Shown here: piece after piece, positions 14,754-23,463 of the stretch | How the letters are laid out: each line of letters begins with the position of its first letter | Position numbering within the stretch: position 1 is the first letter of the stretch | Assembly (NCBI RefSeq): GCF_003055625.1 | Contig: NZ_CP028811.1 | Location: forward strand, 1 to 64,000 | Length of the DNA stretch: 64,000 bases | Reading direction: 5' to 3' | DNA from: Flavobacterium magnum | GTDB lineage: Bacteria > Bacteroidota > Bacteroidia > Flavobacteriales > Flavobacteriaceae | Made by a program: the position numbers and the translations under genes | Notes under the pieces: model-generated | The model's database searches: none | Told to the model about the DNA's origin: nothing | Seen by the model: only the letters and a program-made list of their open reading frames with translations

Positions 14754-17021
14754 TCAGGCGTTGCCCGCCTTTGCGATCAGGTTCAATGCCGATCCTGCCA
14801 CAAACCAGCCAATCTGGCCTTCGTTGTAGGTATGGTTGGCAAGGATTACATCTACCGAGCCGTCTTCGTGTGTAAACTCGAGCGTCAAAGGCACGCCCGG
14901 CGCAAACTCGGTCAGGTTGGTAAAGTTGATGGTATCGTTTTCCTGGATTTTATCATAGTCGGCTTCGTTGGCAAACGTCAGCGCGAGCATACCCTGCTTT
15001 TTCAGGTTGGTCTCGTGGATCCTTGCAAACGATTTCACAAGCACCGCTTTGACGCCCAGGAACCTCGGCTCCATGGCAGCATGCTCCCTTGAAGAGCCCT
15101 CGCCATAATTGTGGTCGCCCACAACGATGGAAGGAATTCCGGCAGCTTTGTAGGCACGCTGTACGGCCGGCACCGCTTCGTAAGCGCCGGTCAGCTGGTT
15201 TTTCACCGAGTTCGCTTTCTGGTTGAATGCGTTGATCGCACCAATCAGCATGTTGTTGGAAATGTTGTCGAGGTGCCCACGGAAACGCAGCCAGGGTCCG
15301 GCCATAGAAATGTGGTCAGTGGTACATTTACCGAAAGCCTTGATCAGCAGTTTGGCATTGGTGATGTTCCTGCCATCCCACGGTTCAAATGGTGCGAGCA
15401 GCTGCAGCCTTTCAGAGGTAGGGCTCACCACCACCGACACGCCCGATCCGTCCAGGGCAGGCGCCTGGAAACCGGCATCTTCCACTGCAAAACCTCTCGG
15501 CGGCAGTTCGTTTCCTGTCGGCTCGTCCAATTTCACTTCCTCGCCGTCTTCGTTGATCAGCGTATCCGTCAATGGGTTAAATGAAAGGTCGCCGGCGATG
15601 GCCAGTGCCGTGACGAGTTCCGGCGAACCTACGAACGCGAGTGTGTTCGGGTTGCCATCGGCACGCTTCGAGAAGTTACGGTTAAACGAGTGGACGATGG
15701 TGTTCCTTTCTTCTTTCTCTGCACCTTCCCTGTCCCACATCCCGATGCATGGTCCGCACGCATTAGCAAAAACAGTCGCGCCGATCTTATCAAAAGTATC
15801 GATAAAACCGTCGCGCTCGATGGTATACCGCACGAGTTCCGAGCCCGGTGTAATGGTAAAATTCGATTTTGTCTTTAATTTCTTATCAGCAACCTGTTTG
15901 GCTAACGACGCGGCGCGCGAAATATCTTCATAAGAAGAGTTTGTACAGGAACCGATCAATCCGTATTCAATCTTGAGCGGCCAGTCATTCTTGATGGCCT
16001 CTTCTTTCATTCTCGAAATGGGCGTAGCCAGATCGGGCGTAAAAGGACCGTTCAGGTAAGGCTCCAGTTCAGAAAGGTTGATTTCAATCACCTGGTCAAA
16101 GTATTGCTCCGGGTTGGCATATACCTCAGCATCACCAGTCAGGTAAGATGCGATTTTGTTGGCTTCATCAGCGATATCGGCACGGTCCGTCGAACGCAGG
16201 TAACGGTCCATTGATGCATCGTAACCGAAAGTTGATGTCGTGGCACCAATCTCGGCGCCCATATTACAGATGGTTCCTTTCCCGGTGCAGGACATGGCTT
16301 CTGCCCCTTCTCCGAAATATTCCACGATGGCTCCGGTTCCGCCTTTTACGGTCAGGATGCCAGCCACTTTAAGGATAACGTCTTTTGGCGCGGTCCATCC
16401 TGAAAGCTTTCCGGTGAGTTTTACACCGATGAGTTTCGGGAATTTGAGCTCCCACGCCATACCGGACATCACATCTACGGCATCAGCACCACCCACACCG
16501 ATGGCCACCATACCCAATCCGCCGGCATTCACCGTATGCGAATCGGTACCGATCATCATACCGCCCGGGAATGCATAATTTTCAAGCACCACCTGGTGGA
16601 TGATCCCGGCGCCCGGTTTCCAGAACCCGATACCGTATTTATTAGATACAGAGGAAAGAAAATCGAATACTTCGTTGCTTTGTGTCTTGGCGCGTGCCAG
16701 ATCGGTTACGGCATCGACTTTGGCCTGGATCAGGTGGTCGCAGTGTACCGTGGTCGGGACAGCTACTTTCGCTTTTCCGGCGTGCATGAACTGCAATAAC
16801 GCCATTTGTGCGGTCGCATCCTGGCAGGCCACGCGGTCCGGCGCAAAATCAACATAGTCCTTGCCCCTTGTGAACGCTTTTGAAGGAGTGCCTTCCCAAA
16901 GGTGGTTGTATAAAATCTTTTCAGTCAGTGTTAACGGACGCCCGACGATTTCGCGTGCTTTGTCTACGCGGGCAGTCATGTTCGCATACACATTTTTAAT
17001 CATTTCAATATCAAATGCCAT
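14754..17021 (-). CDS. acn: Aconitate hydratase (mitochondrial-type aconitase)
   Basis: Interconverts citrate and isocitrate through cis-aconitate in the TCA cycle, using a [4Fe-4S] cluster. The 755-residue protein resembles the mitochondrial aconitase branch rather than bacterial AcnB. Cluster cysteines are visible in [10 protein letters not shown] (about residues 370-380) and ACGPCIGMW (about 433-441). The C-terminal swivel domain has [19 protein letters not shown] and [15 protein letters not shown], which hold substrate-binding residues. The ATG at 17021 ([10 protein letters not shown]) is preferred; the frame open to 17093 crosses the promoter element. The gene is monocistronic and divergent from the PHM-like gene. 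Confidence 0.97.
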   Translation of the reverse strand: MAFDIEMIKNVYANMTARVDKAREIVGRPLTLTEKILYNHLWEGTPSKAFTRGKDYVDFAPDRVACQDATAQMALLQFMHAGKAKVAVPTTVHCDHLIQAKVDAVTDLARAKTQSNEVFDFLSSVSNKYGIGFWKPGAGIIHQVVLENYAFPGGMMIGTDSHTVNAGGLGMVAIGVGGADAVDVMSGMAWELKFPKLIGVKLTGKLSGWTAPKDVILKVAGILTVKGGTGAIVEYFGEGAEAMSCTGKGTICNMGAEIGATTSTFGYDASMDRYLRSTDRADIADEANKIASYLTGDAEVYANPEQYFDQVIEINLSELEPYLNGPFTPDLATPISRMKEEAIKNDWPLKIEYGLIGSCTNSSYEDISRAASLAKQVADKKLKTKSNFTITPGSELVRYTIERDGFIDTFDKIGATVFANACGPCIGMWDREGAEKEERNTIVHSFNRNFSKRADGNPNTLAFVGSPELVTALAIAGDLSFNPLTDTLINEDGEEVKLDEPTGNELPPRGFAVEDAGFQAPALDGSGVSVVVSPTSERLQLLAPFEPWDGRNITNAKLLIKAFGKCTTDHISMAGPWLRFRGHLDNISNNMLIGAINAFNQKANSVKNQLTGAYEAVPAVQRAYKAAGIPSIVVGDHNYGEGSSREHAAMEPRFLGVKAVLVKSFARIHETNLKKQGMLALTFANEADYDKIQENDTINFTNLTEFAPGVPLTLEFTHEDGSVDVILANHTYNEGQIGWFVAGSALNLIAKAGNA

Positions 17022-17050
17022 ATGAAAAAGTATTGTTTGTTTTCGTGAGG

Positions 17051-17058
17051 CAAATTTA
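17051..17058 (-). promoter_or_regulatory. -7 promoter element for aconitase
   Basis: The minus strand reads TAAATTTG, matching TAnnTTTG, 30 nt before the aconitase ATG. A good TTG at the -33 position is not seen, so confidence is moderate. Confidence 0.45.
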
Positions 17059-17308
17059 AGGAATTGAAAGCAAATTTGAACTATTTCTAACAAAAACCGC
17101 GTTTAAAGGCATTATTATTCCTGAAAATGAATTTTTTGTGGTTATTTTTGATGAAAATTAGCTTTTAAATTAAAATTTTGCCTAATTGTTAATTTATGGG
17201 ATTTTTTTTGCCGATTCCGAAATGGGCATACACTGAAACCTTCTCTGCTAAGCAAAGAACGTTTCTAAATTACACGCCGACATCACTAAATTCCTTAAGT
17301 TTGCGGAA

Positions 17309-18454
17309 ATGAAGGCTAAAAAAATCCTTACCGGTTTTTGCATCGCAGGCATCGTGGTCGTGCTGGCGCTGGCATTGGCTTACCACAGGATGACGAACCG
17401 AAATAAGGCTGTCGCCAAAGGTATTTTTTTATACCGCACCGGCCTGGCCGACAGACACTGGCAATTGAAGCCAACCACTAAAAAATACACATTGGTTTCC
17501 CCGGATTTTCTAATCGACGGCATCTACAAATCGATGGAAGGCCCGACATCGATGCACATGGTGGAACTCACACAGGATACGGCTTTGGTCTGGCTCACCG
17601 GTTTCAGGGTGCAGGCGCTCGACGCCAGGACCAGGAAGAAAATTTCAAATGACTTTGTATGCCACACCAATTTTGACCTCAACGAAGTGCGGTATTACGA
17701 TGGGCTGCATCTCGAAAACCGCATCGGGACGAAGTACCCTCGTGTCACCTCATTATCACACGGTATGGAATCGTTTCATTTCCCAAAAGGGTATGGCGTG
17801 CCGATGCGCGGAAACGATTTGCTGAATGTAACGACCGAGTCGCTGAACCATAACATTAAAGACACCGTTCTTTGGGTAAAACACCAGGTCGACATCGAAT
17901 ATTCGGAACAGGAATTGAAGCCGCTGATGTTCGGGAGTGCCTTTATCATGTTGCCCTATGACGAGTACGACCCGTATAAGGAACCGATGGATCCCTCAAA
18001 AAATTACTGCATCCCGATTGAGACCGGGGCGCACAATTACAAAAATGCTGAAGGAAAACGGCTGTCCGGGCATTGGGTGATCCCGCCCGGAAAAAACACT
18101 TACAGGAGCAGCGCCAATGCGCAGTTACAGATCAGGGACAGCTTACGCCTTCATGCATCGGCAATCCATGTGCACCCGTTTGCAACATCAATTACATTGT
18201 TTGACAAAACAACCCATACTGCGGTGTTTACGAGTCGGGTGGTAAATTTTAAGGACCGGATCGGGATTGAACGCATTGAGCCGTTTTCGTCTGAAACCGG
18301 CGTGTGGCTTTACAAGTCGCATGATTATGAAGTGGTGTTGACGGTCGACAATACGACCCGCGTCAACCAGGATATGATGGGAACGATGTTCCTGTTCTAT
18401 TACGACAGTGAGCTCGATGCGAAACTGCAGCAGCGGAAGCGAAAGGCAATGTGA
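17309..18454 (+). CDS. Membrane-anchored protein, possibly PHM/DBM-like copper fold
   Basis: A 381-residue protein with an N-terminal membrane anchor or uncleaved signal (about residues 9-27) and the rest presumably outside the membrane. I do not recognise a named bacterial family. Several segments recall type II copper monooxygenases of the PHM/DBM group: FHFPKGYGVPMRGNDLL then an LNHN motif in the middle, IHVHPFATSITLF (compare the CuB-site His-x-His motif) at about 290-302, and DMMGTMFLFYYD near 355-366, where PHM has its Met ligand. The first copper site is less clear (VCHTNFDL instead of a His-His pair). A 5'-truncated paralogue lies at 19429-20193. The copper assignment is inference from short motifs. 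Confidence 0.6.
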   Translation: MKAKKILTGFCIAGIVVVLALALAYHRMTNRNKAVAKGIFLYRTGLADRHWQLKPTTKKYTLVSPDFLIDGIYKSMEGPTSMHMVELTQDTALVWLTGFRVQALDARTRKKISNDFVCHTNFDLNEVRYYDGLHLENRIGTKYPRVTSLSHGMESFHFPKGYGVPMRGNDLLNVTTESLNHNIKDTVLWVKHQVDIEYSEQELKPLMFGSAFIMLPYDEYDPYKEPMDPSKNYCIPIETGAHNYKNAEGKRLSGHWVIPPGKNTYRSSANAQLQIRDSLRLHASAIHVHPFATSITLFDKTTHTAVFTSRVVNFKDRIGIERIEPFSSETGVWLYKSHDYEVVLTVDNTTRVNQDMMGTMFLFYYDSELDAKLQQRKRKAM

Positions 18455-18473
18455 TCCGTAATCCTTGTACACT

Positions 18474-19409
18474 TCAGGTCTTTTTACGATCACGGAAGGC
18501 GAGTACCGGTTTCTCGATTAATGCGTAAGTGAACCAACTGAGCAACAGCGTGATGGAAATATAAAGAGCGGTAAACGTATACCTGTCGGACTGGTAAAAC
18601 CACGAACGCATCAGCTGCAGCACGATACTGTAATGCCACAAATAAACTGAGTACGAAATCATGCTTACGAACGCTATGGGCTTTGAGATCATCCATTCCG
18701 TTTTTTTCCAATCAGACAGCACGGGAAGGAACAATGCAATGGCGGTCGTGACCACAGTAAGGTAAAACACATTCCAGAACAGCGGGGCATTCCGTATTGT
18801 GAATTGAAAATAGCCTATCCCTGCAAAGAGGAAACACAGTATTAGCAGGCCCGCAAAGCATAACATCCATTTGCTGTTTATCCAGAATTTTTTGAAATTT
18901 TCGGCAATCCAGCTGCAAAGCACGCCCATATAAATGGCATCCAGCCGGTAGACGACGACCATTTTCAGATCGGTATTCCATACCACGACATCGGTATTTT
19001 GAGTGGTTTGGTGGAAATACAATCTGGCCCCAAATGAGCACAGTAACAACAGGCATGTGCCCAAAAGAAAAAACAGGCTTCGGTTGTTTGGCCTGAAAAC
19101 AACCCCTGTTAGGAGTAACAACAATGGCAACAGCACGTAACTGAATTCTTCGACGCTGAGACTCCAAGATTCGACGAAAAACAACGGGATCTTCCCGGTA
19201 GCATTCTGGAGGAAAAAGAAGTACTTCCAAAGCCCGTCCGGCAAACCGGAATAGACCACTCCAATCAGGATGTTCACCAGCAGTATCGTATAATAAAGCG
19301 GCAACGTCCTGAGCCACCGCCTGCGCAGAAACGACAGCACGGTGGGTAAACGAAAGTGTTGATCGACGTACAATCGGTAGAGGATGGTCCCGATCAGGAA
19401 GCCGCTCAA
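18474..19409 (-). pseudogene. 5'-truncated acyltransferase 3 family (OafA/YrhL-like) gene
   Basis: The 311 remaining residues match the multi-helix acyltransferase 3 family, which modifies surface polysaccharides. The C-terminal end is intact (YALIEKPVLAFRDRKKT). The frame begins at VLSGFLIGTILYR, normally preceded by about 60 residues containing the first helix and the conserved His of the DGLRG...H region. Those are absent: just upstream the frame runs through 20-odd unrelated bases to a stop, and the only start is the TTG of the LSG codon. Loss of the first helix and conserved His makes activity unlikely. The break coincides with that of the neighbouring headless gene, at about 19410-19430. 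Confidence 0.75.
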
Positions 19410-19428
19410 AACACCGGATTCAAGGTAA

Positions 19429-20193
19429 GTGCAAAGCTATTACAGCGCGTTCCAGCTTAAGGACCGGATCGGCAAGCAGTATCCCAGGATGGCGACCCTA
19501 TCGCACGGTTTCGAAAGCTACCAGTTTCCGGCAGGTTATGGCGTGCCTTTAAAGGGACGAAACTTACTTCTGGTTACAACCCAGGCCATGAACCAGAATA
19601 TCGGGAACATCAATACGTTTGTGCGGCATAACGTCGTCATCGGCTATTCGAAAGACAAAAAAACGAAACCACTCCAATGCCGGACTGTCTTTATCGAATT
19701 GCCTTTCGATAAGAACGATCCGTTCAAGGATCCGCTGGACCCTCCCGCAAATATGTGCACCCCGGTAGAAACGAAAAATCATGTGTATGACGACGGTAAA
19801 GGCAATAAATTGTCAGGACACTGGATCATCAAGCCGGGCAGGAAAACGTTCAGGACCGATGTCAGCAAAATGCTCCTGCTCACCGACAGCCTCAGGCTGC
19901 ACGCGGCGACAATACACGTGCATCCGTTTGCGACGTCAATCGCTCTGTACGATAAAACGGCTAACAAATGTATTTTTAAGAGCCATATTGTCAATCATCA
20001 GCACGGCATCGGAATCACCTCGATAGAATCTTTCTCCTCAGAAGAAGGCATTTGGCTGTTTGCCGATCACGCCTACGAATTGCAGCTCGATGTAAACAAC
20101 ACCACTTCGGGCGACCGCGAGATGATGGGCAGCATGTCGTTGTTCTTCTATGATAAGGAACTGGACGATATCTTAAACAAAAAAGCCCGGTAA
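19429..20193 (+). pseudogene. 5'-truncated paralogue of the PHM-like gene at 17309
   Basis: The 254 residues align with the 17309 product from about its residue 128 to the end without large gaps: SYYSAFQLKDRIG against RYYDGLHLENRIG, FPAGYGVPLKGRNLL against FPKGYGVPMRGNDLL, IHVHPFATSIALYD against IHVHPFATSITLFD. The first 127 residues, including the membrane anchor and the putative N-terminal copper domain, are missing. In frame, a TAA (19426-19428) directly precedes the GTG at 19429. The C-terminal domain is intact, including EMMGSMSLFFYD. Without a signal sequence it cannot be exported, so it is probably a relic. Its 3' end overlaps the moxR terminator. Confidence 0.75.
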
Positions 20194-20210
20194 CGGAAGT
20201 CATCGGGCTT
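20183..20210 (-). terminator. Terminator of the chaperone/moxR operon
   Basis: AAGCCCG (20183-20189) pairs with CGGGCTT (20204-20210) around a 14-nt loop. On the minus strand the stem is followed by six T. It lies 19 nt after the moxR stop and overlaps the last codons of the convergent truncated gene. Confidence 0.75.
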
Positions 20211-20229
20211 AATGTATGTCGATATGGAT

Positions 20230-21183
20230 TTAAAAAAGGGAGGCGACGATTTTTTCGATAGAAATGCCTTCGGCGTCTGCTTTGTAGTTCTTTACCACAC
20301 GGTGCCTGAGGATTCCCACGGCCACGGCTTTCACATCTTCAATATCCGGGGAAAACTTCCCATGGAAAGCTGCGTTGGCCTTAGCGGCCAGCACCAGGTT
20401 TTGCGAAGCCCTCGGCCCTGCACCCCAGTCGATGTAGTTCCTGATATAATCGTTTGAAAGCGGGTTATCCGGACGTGTCTTGCTGACGAGCGTTACGGCA
20501 TATTCAATGACATTATCAGCCACGGGGATACGACGTATCAAATGCTGAAAATCTATAATCTCCTGTGCCGAAAATAGCGGGTTCACTGTAACTTTCGCGT
20601 CCGACGTCGTGCTTTTGACTACCTGTACCTCTTCCGCAAACGAAGGATAATCAAGTTTTATCGAGAACATGAAGCGGTCGAGCTGCGCTTCCGGAAGCGG
20701 ATACGTACCCTCCTGCTCTATCGGGTTTTGTGTCGCGAGTACAAAGTACGGCAAATCCAGTTTGTAGTTGTGCCCCGCGATGGTCACCGCGCGCTCCTGC
20801 ATGGCTTCCAGCAAGGCGGCCTGTGTTTTCGGCGGTGTACGGTTGATCTCATCCGCGAGGATGATGTTTGAGAATATCGGCCCTTTTATAAACTTAAACT
20901 GTCGGCTTTCATCAAGGATTTCACTCCCGAGGATGTCCGAAGGCATCAGGTCAGGCGTAAACTGGATGCGTTTGAAGTCTAACCCCAACGCCTGCGCAAT
21001 CGTATTTACCATCAGTGTTTTCGCCAATCCCGGAACACCCACCAACAGCGCGTGCCCTCCTGAGAAAATACTCAGCAGGATCTGGTCAACCACTTCCTCC
21101 TGCCCGACAATGACTTTTGAAATTTCGTTTTTAAGCGCATTCCTTTTCTGGACTAATTTTTCTACAGCGGCTACGTCAGACAT
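20230..21183 (-). CDS. MoxR-family AAA+ ATPase
   Basis: A 317-residue AAA+ chaperone-like ATPase. Walker A is GVPGLAKT (about residues 48-55), Walker B is IILADEINR (about 108-116), sensor 1 lies in VLATQNPIEQEG, and the arginine-finger region in PEAQLDRFMF. MoxR proteins usually work with a von Willebrand A or DUF58 partner in assembling or stabilising protein complexes. No such partner is encoded downstream here, because a terminator follows. The gene sits 44 nt after the SurA-like gene and is probably the last gene of the parvulin operon. It may act on envelope protein assembly, which is inference from context. Confidence 0.93.
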   Translation of the reverse strand: MSDVAAVEKLVQKRNALKNEISKVIVGQEEVVDQILLSIFSGGHALLVGVPGLAKTLMVNTIAQALGLDFKRIQFTPDLMPSDILGSEILDESRQFKFIKGPIFSNIILADEINRTPPKTQAALLEAMQERAVTIAGHNYKLDLPYFVLATQNPIEQEGTYPLPEAQLDRFMFSIKLDYPSFAEEVQVVKSTTSDAKVTVNPLFSAQEIIDFQHLIRRIPVADNVIEYAVTLVSKTRPDNPLSNDYIRNYIDWGAGPRASQNLVLAAKANAAFHGKFSPDIEDVKAVAVGILRHRVVKNYKADAEGISIEKIVASLF

Positions 21184-21227
21184 GTTTGGTAATGAATTTG
21201 GTTGATGATGTGATGGGCAAATATAAA

Positions 21228-22634
21228 TTATTTTTTAAGCCAGTTATTGGCGAACTCGCAATTTCTGTACTCACCGTTAATCTTGATGTAAGTTTCCTTG
21301 ATTTTTTCGTTGGTCCACTTGCCGATTTCCTTAATTTGCTTTTCCTTGAGCGCAAGGTCTTTTATCTTGAGGTAATCTTTGGAGTAATCGGCTACGTGTT
21401 CCGGAATCTTATTGGTCACCATAACGATCTTGTACATTTTCTTTCCGCTTTGGTCTTCGTCTTCAAACGGAAATGAGATTTCACCGGTTTTAAGGTCCGA
21501 AATCTGTGCATACAGGGATGGGTCCATTTTCGTGAGGTCGAACTTCGTGTCTAATGTCCGCGGATTGATCAGCGCACCACCATTTGTCTTTGTCTCTTTT
21601 TCGTCTGATGAGTTGCGGGCCGCGTCTGCAAACGAGATTTCCCCCGCAAGGATCTTTTTCCTGATGTTGGTAATCTCCTCCTTGGCGTCACGCATGGCTG
21701 CTTCGGTGATTTTCGGCTGAAGCAGGATGTGCCTTAAATCGACTTCCTGCCCGCGGATTTTTTCGATGTAGATGATATGGTATCCATAGACGGTTTCAAA
21801 AGGTGCGGAAATCTGGCCTTCGTCGAGGCTGAAAGCGACGTCCTTAAACTCTTTTATGAACGGCGTTTTGCGGTTCATTTTGTAATATCCGCCATTGGAC
21901 TTTGATCCCGGGTCCTGCGAATACAGGACGGCCTTACTAAAGAAACTCGAGCCGCCTTCCTGGATGTCCTTCTTGAACTCGTTGAGCTTGTCAATGACTT
22001 TCTGTTTCTCTTCCTGTGAAACGACAGGGTTGATTACGATCTGGGAAACCTCGACTTCTTCCCCGAAAGTGGGCAGTTCCTCCTTCGGTATCTTCTTGAA
22101 GAAATTACGCACCTCTTCAGGGGTTACTTCCACTTTTTCTACAATTTTCTTACGCATTTCGCTCGTAAGCTTGCCCATTTTCAGGATGTCGAAAAAATAG
22201 GTGCGGAATTCCTCTTCGCTGTTCTTTTTGTAGAACTTGACGAGTTTATCGATCGTCCCGCCGGTTTGCTCGAGCATGGCGGTGATCTTCTCGTCCATAA
22301 TGCTGTTGATTTCCGCGTCGGTTACCACAATACTGTCTTGTACGGCCTGGTGCGCATAGAGCCTGTCCTCCATCAGCATGCCCAGCATCTGGCAGCGTGT
22401 GATATCCTTGATAGAATTGCCCTGGCTTTGCAACTCTATAAAATTCTTATCAATATCCGAATCAAGTATCAGGTAATCCCCGACGGTGGCCACAACGCCA
22501 TCAATCTTCTGTCTTTTGTTGCTGCTCTTTTTCGCCGGCACGGTATCCTTGATGATTTCCTGTGCGCCGGCATTGAGGCAGGTCAGCAATACCAGGGTAC
22601 ATAGGGTTAAAACCTTCTTACTTATAAATCTCAT
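21228..22634 (-). CDS. SurA-like periplasmic peptidyl-prolyl isomerase
   Basis: A 468-residue exported chaperone. The signal peptide is MRFISKKVLTLCTLVLLTCL and a few more residues. An N-terminal SurA-like helical region (about 30-170: VVATVGDYLILDSDIDK, then MLMEDRLYAHQAV) precedes two parvulin domains, about 175-275 (VEVSQIVINP to YGYHIIYIEK) and about 280-385 (DLRHILLQPK onward). SurA proteins escort outer-membrane beta-barrels through the periplasm. The ATG at 22634 is preferred because it puts basic residues directly before the hydrophobic core; it overlaps the upstream gene by 17 nt. Upstream ATGs at 22643 and 22658 are possible. Confidence 0.9.
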   Translation of the reverse strand: MRFISKKVLTLCTLVLLTCLNAGAQEIIKDTVPAKKSSNKRQKIDGVVATVGDYLILDSDIDKNFIELQSQGNSIKDITRCQMLGMLMEDRLYAHQAVQDSIVVTDAEINSIMDEKITAMLEQTGGTIDKLVKFYKKNSEEEFRTYFFDILKMGKLTSEMRKKIVEKVEVTPEEVRNFFKKIPKEELPTFGEEVEVSQIVINPVVSQEEKQKVIDKLNEFKKDIQEGGSSFFSKAVLYSQDPGSKSNGGYYKMNRKTPFIKEFKDVAFSLDEGQISAPFETVYGYHIIYIEKIRGQEVDLRHILLQPKITEAAMRDAKEEITNIRKKILAGEISFADAARNSSDEKETKTNGGALINPRTLDTKFDLTKMDPSLYAQISDLKTGEISFPFEDEDQSGKKMYKIVMVTNKIPEHVADYSKDYLKIKDLALKEKQIKEIGKWTNEKIKETYIKINGEYRNCEFANNWLKK

Positions 22635-23463
22635 ACTTCTCATTTTTGATGGCATCATCGGTTATTTCTTTTTCAAACTGTTTGACCAGCGCTAATTTCC
22701 TCCTGTTGAGTATCACCTGCTCCAGCGTAGGCCTGAGGTACTGGTACGGGCTGATTTGGTTTTTGTCAATTACATCGCGCACTTTAACAATGTAAGTATT
22801 ATTGCCGTCCGGGTGCTCAAAAGCGATGCCGGGAGTAATGTACCTGTCCCTGTTGTCAGGATTTATGAATGGCAGGCGGCGGTAAATCTGTCCCATATCG
22901 ACCCAGACTGAATCGTTCAGCGCCGAATTCTTAAACTGCACCTGATAGGTGTCCCAAAATTTTTTGTCCGATTTCCGGAAGTCCATGAATTTACTCCTGA
23001 TGGCTGCAAACTTCGGATGGTCTTTGGGCACGTTAATGAACCGAAGCCTGACGAGGCTGCCACCCGTCCTGAAATTGTCCTTATTCTCGTCGTAATACTG
23101 CTTTAATTCTGCTTCTGAAACCACTGTATCAATCGAGCGGTTTACGATTTCCTCAATATAAGCCTTAGTATACAGGTCACTTTTGTATTGTTTAACCAAA
23201 GCGTCGAATTCACTTTTCTTTTCTTTTCCGAGGTTGACCTCAGCCGCTTTGATAAGCAATTTGCGGCTGGCCCAGCGGTCTATAAAACTCCTAACGATCA
23301 CGATGCTATCCTGTTTGGAAGTACCCGGTGGCACCAGGTCTTTAAGGTCGCTTTTGTAAAGGTAAGAGGTTTCCACCCTGGCCACTGCTTCAGGTTTTGC
23401 TTCGGGCTTCCGGCAGCTGAGCAGGCCAAAAAAAAGCATCAATATCGCTGCCGTTCTGGTCAT
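22618..23463 (-). CDS. Lipoprotein related to PpiC/SurA-type chaperones
   Basis: A 281-residue lipoprotein. The signal MTRTAAILMLFFGLLSC ends in a lipobox with Cys17 as the lipidated residue. The mature part is helical and charged, with a SurA-N-like segment (VSEAELKQYYDENKDNF) and a weak parvulin-like region, but the conserved PPIase core is not clearly present. It may therefore be a chaperone without isomerase activity. The start abuts the stop of the preceding gene (TAAATG), and its end overlaps the next gene by 17 nt, so the three chaperone genes are tightly coupled. Confidence 0.82.
   Translation of the reverse strand: MTRTAAILMLFFGLLSCRKPEAKPEAVARVETSYLYKSDLKDLVPPGTSKQDSIVIVRSFIDRWASRKLLIKAAEVNLGKEKKSEFDALVKQYKSDLYTKAYIEEIVNRSIDTVVSEAELKQYYDENKDNFRTGGSLVRLRFINVPKDHPKFAAIRSKFMDFRKSDKKFWDTYQVQFKNSALNDSVWVDMGQIYRRLPFINPDNRDRYITPGIAFEHPDGNNTYIVKVRDVIDKNQISPYQYLRPTLEQVILNRRKLALVKQFEKEITDDAIKNEKYEIYK

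Noticed and set aside
17296..17303. TAAGTTTG as promoter of the PHM-like gene
   Set aside because: It ends only 5 nt before the ATG, which would make the mRNA leaderless, and no TTG lies at the right distance. Not strong enough to call.
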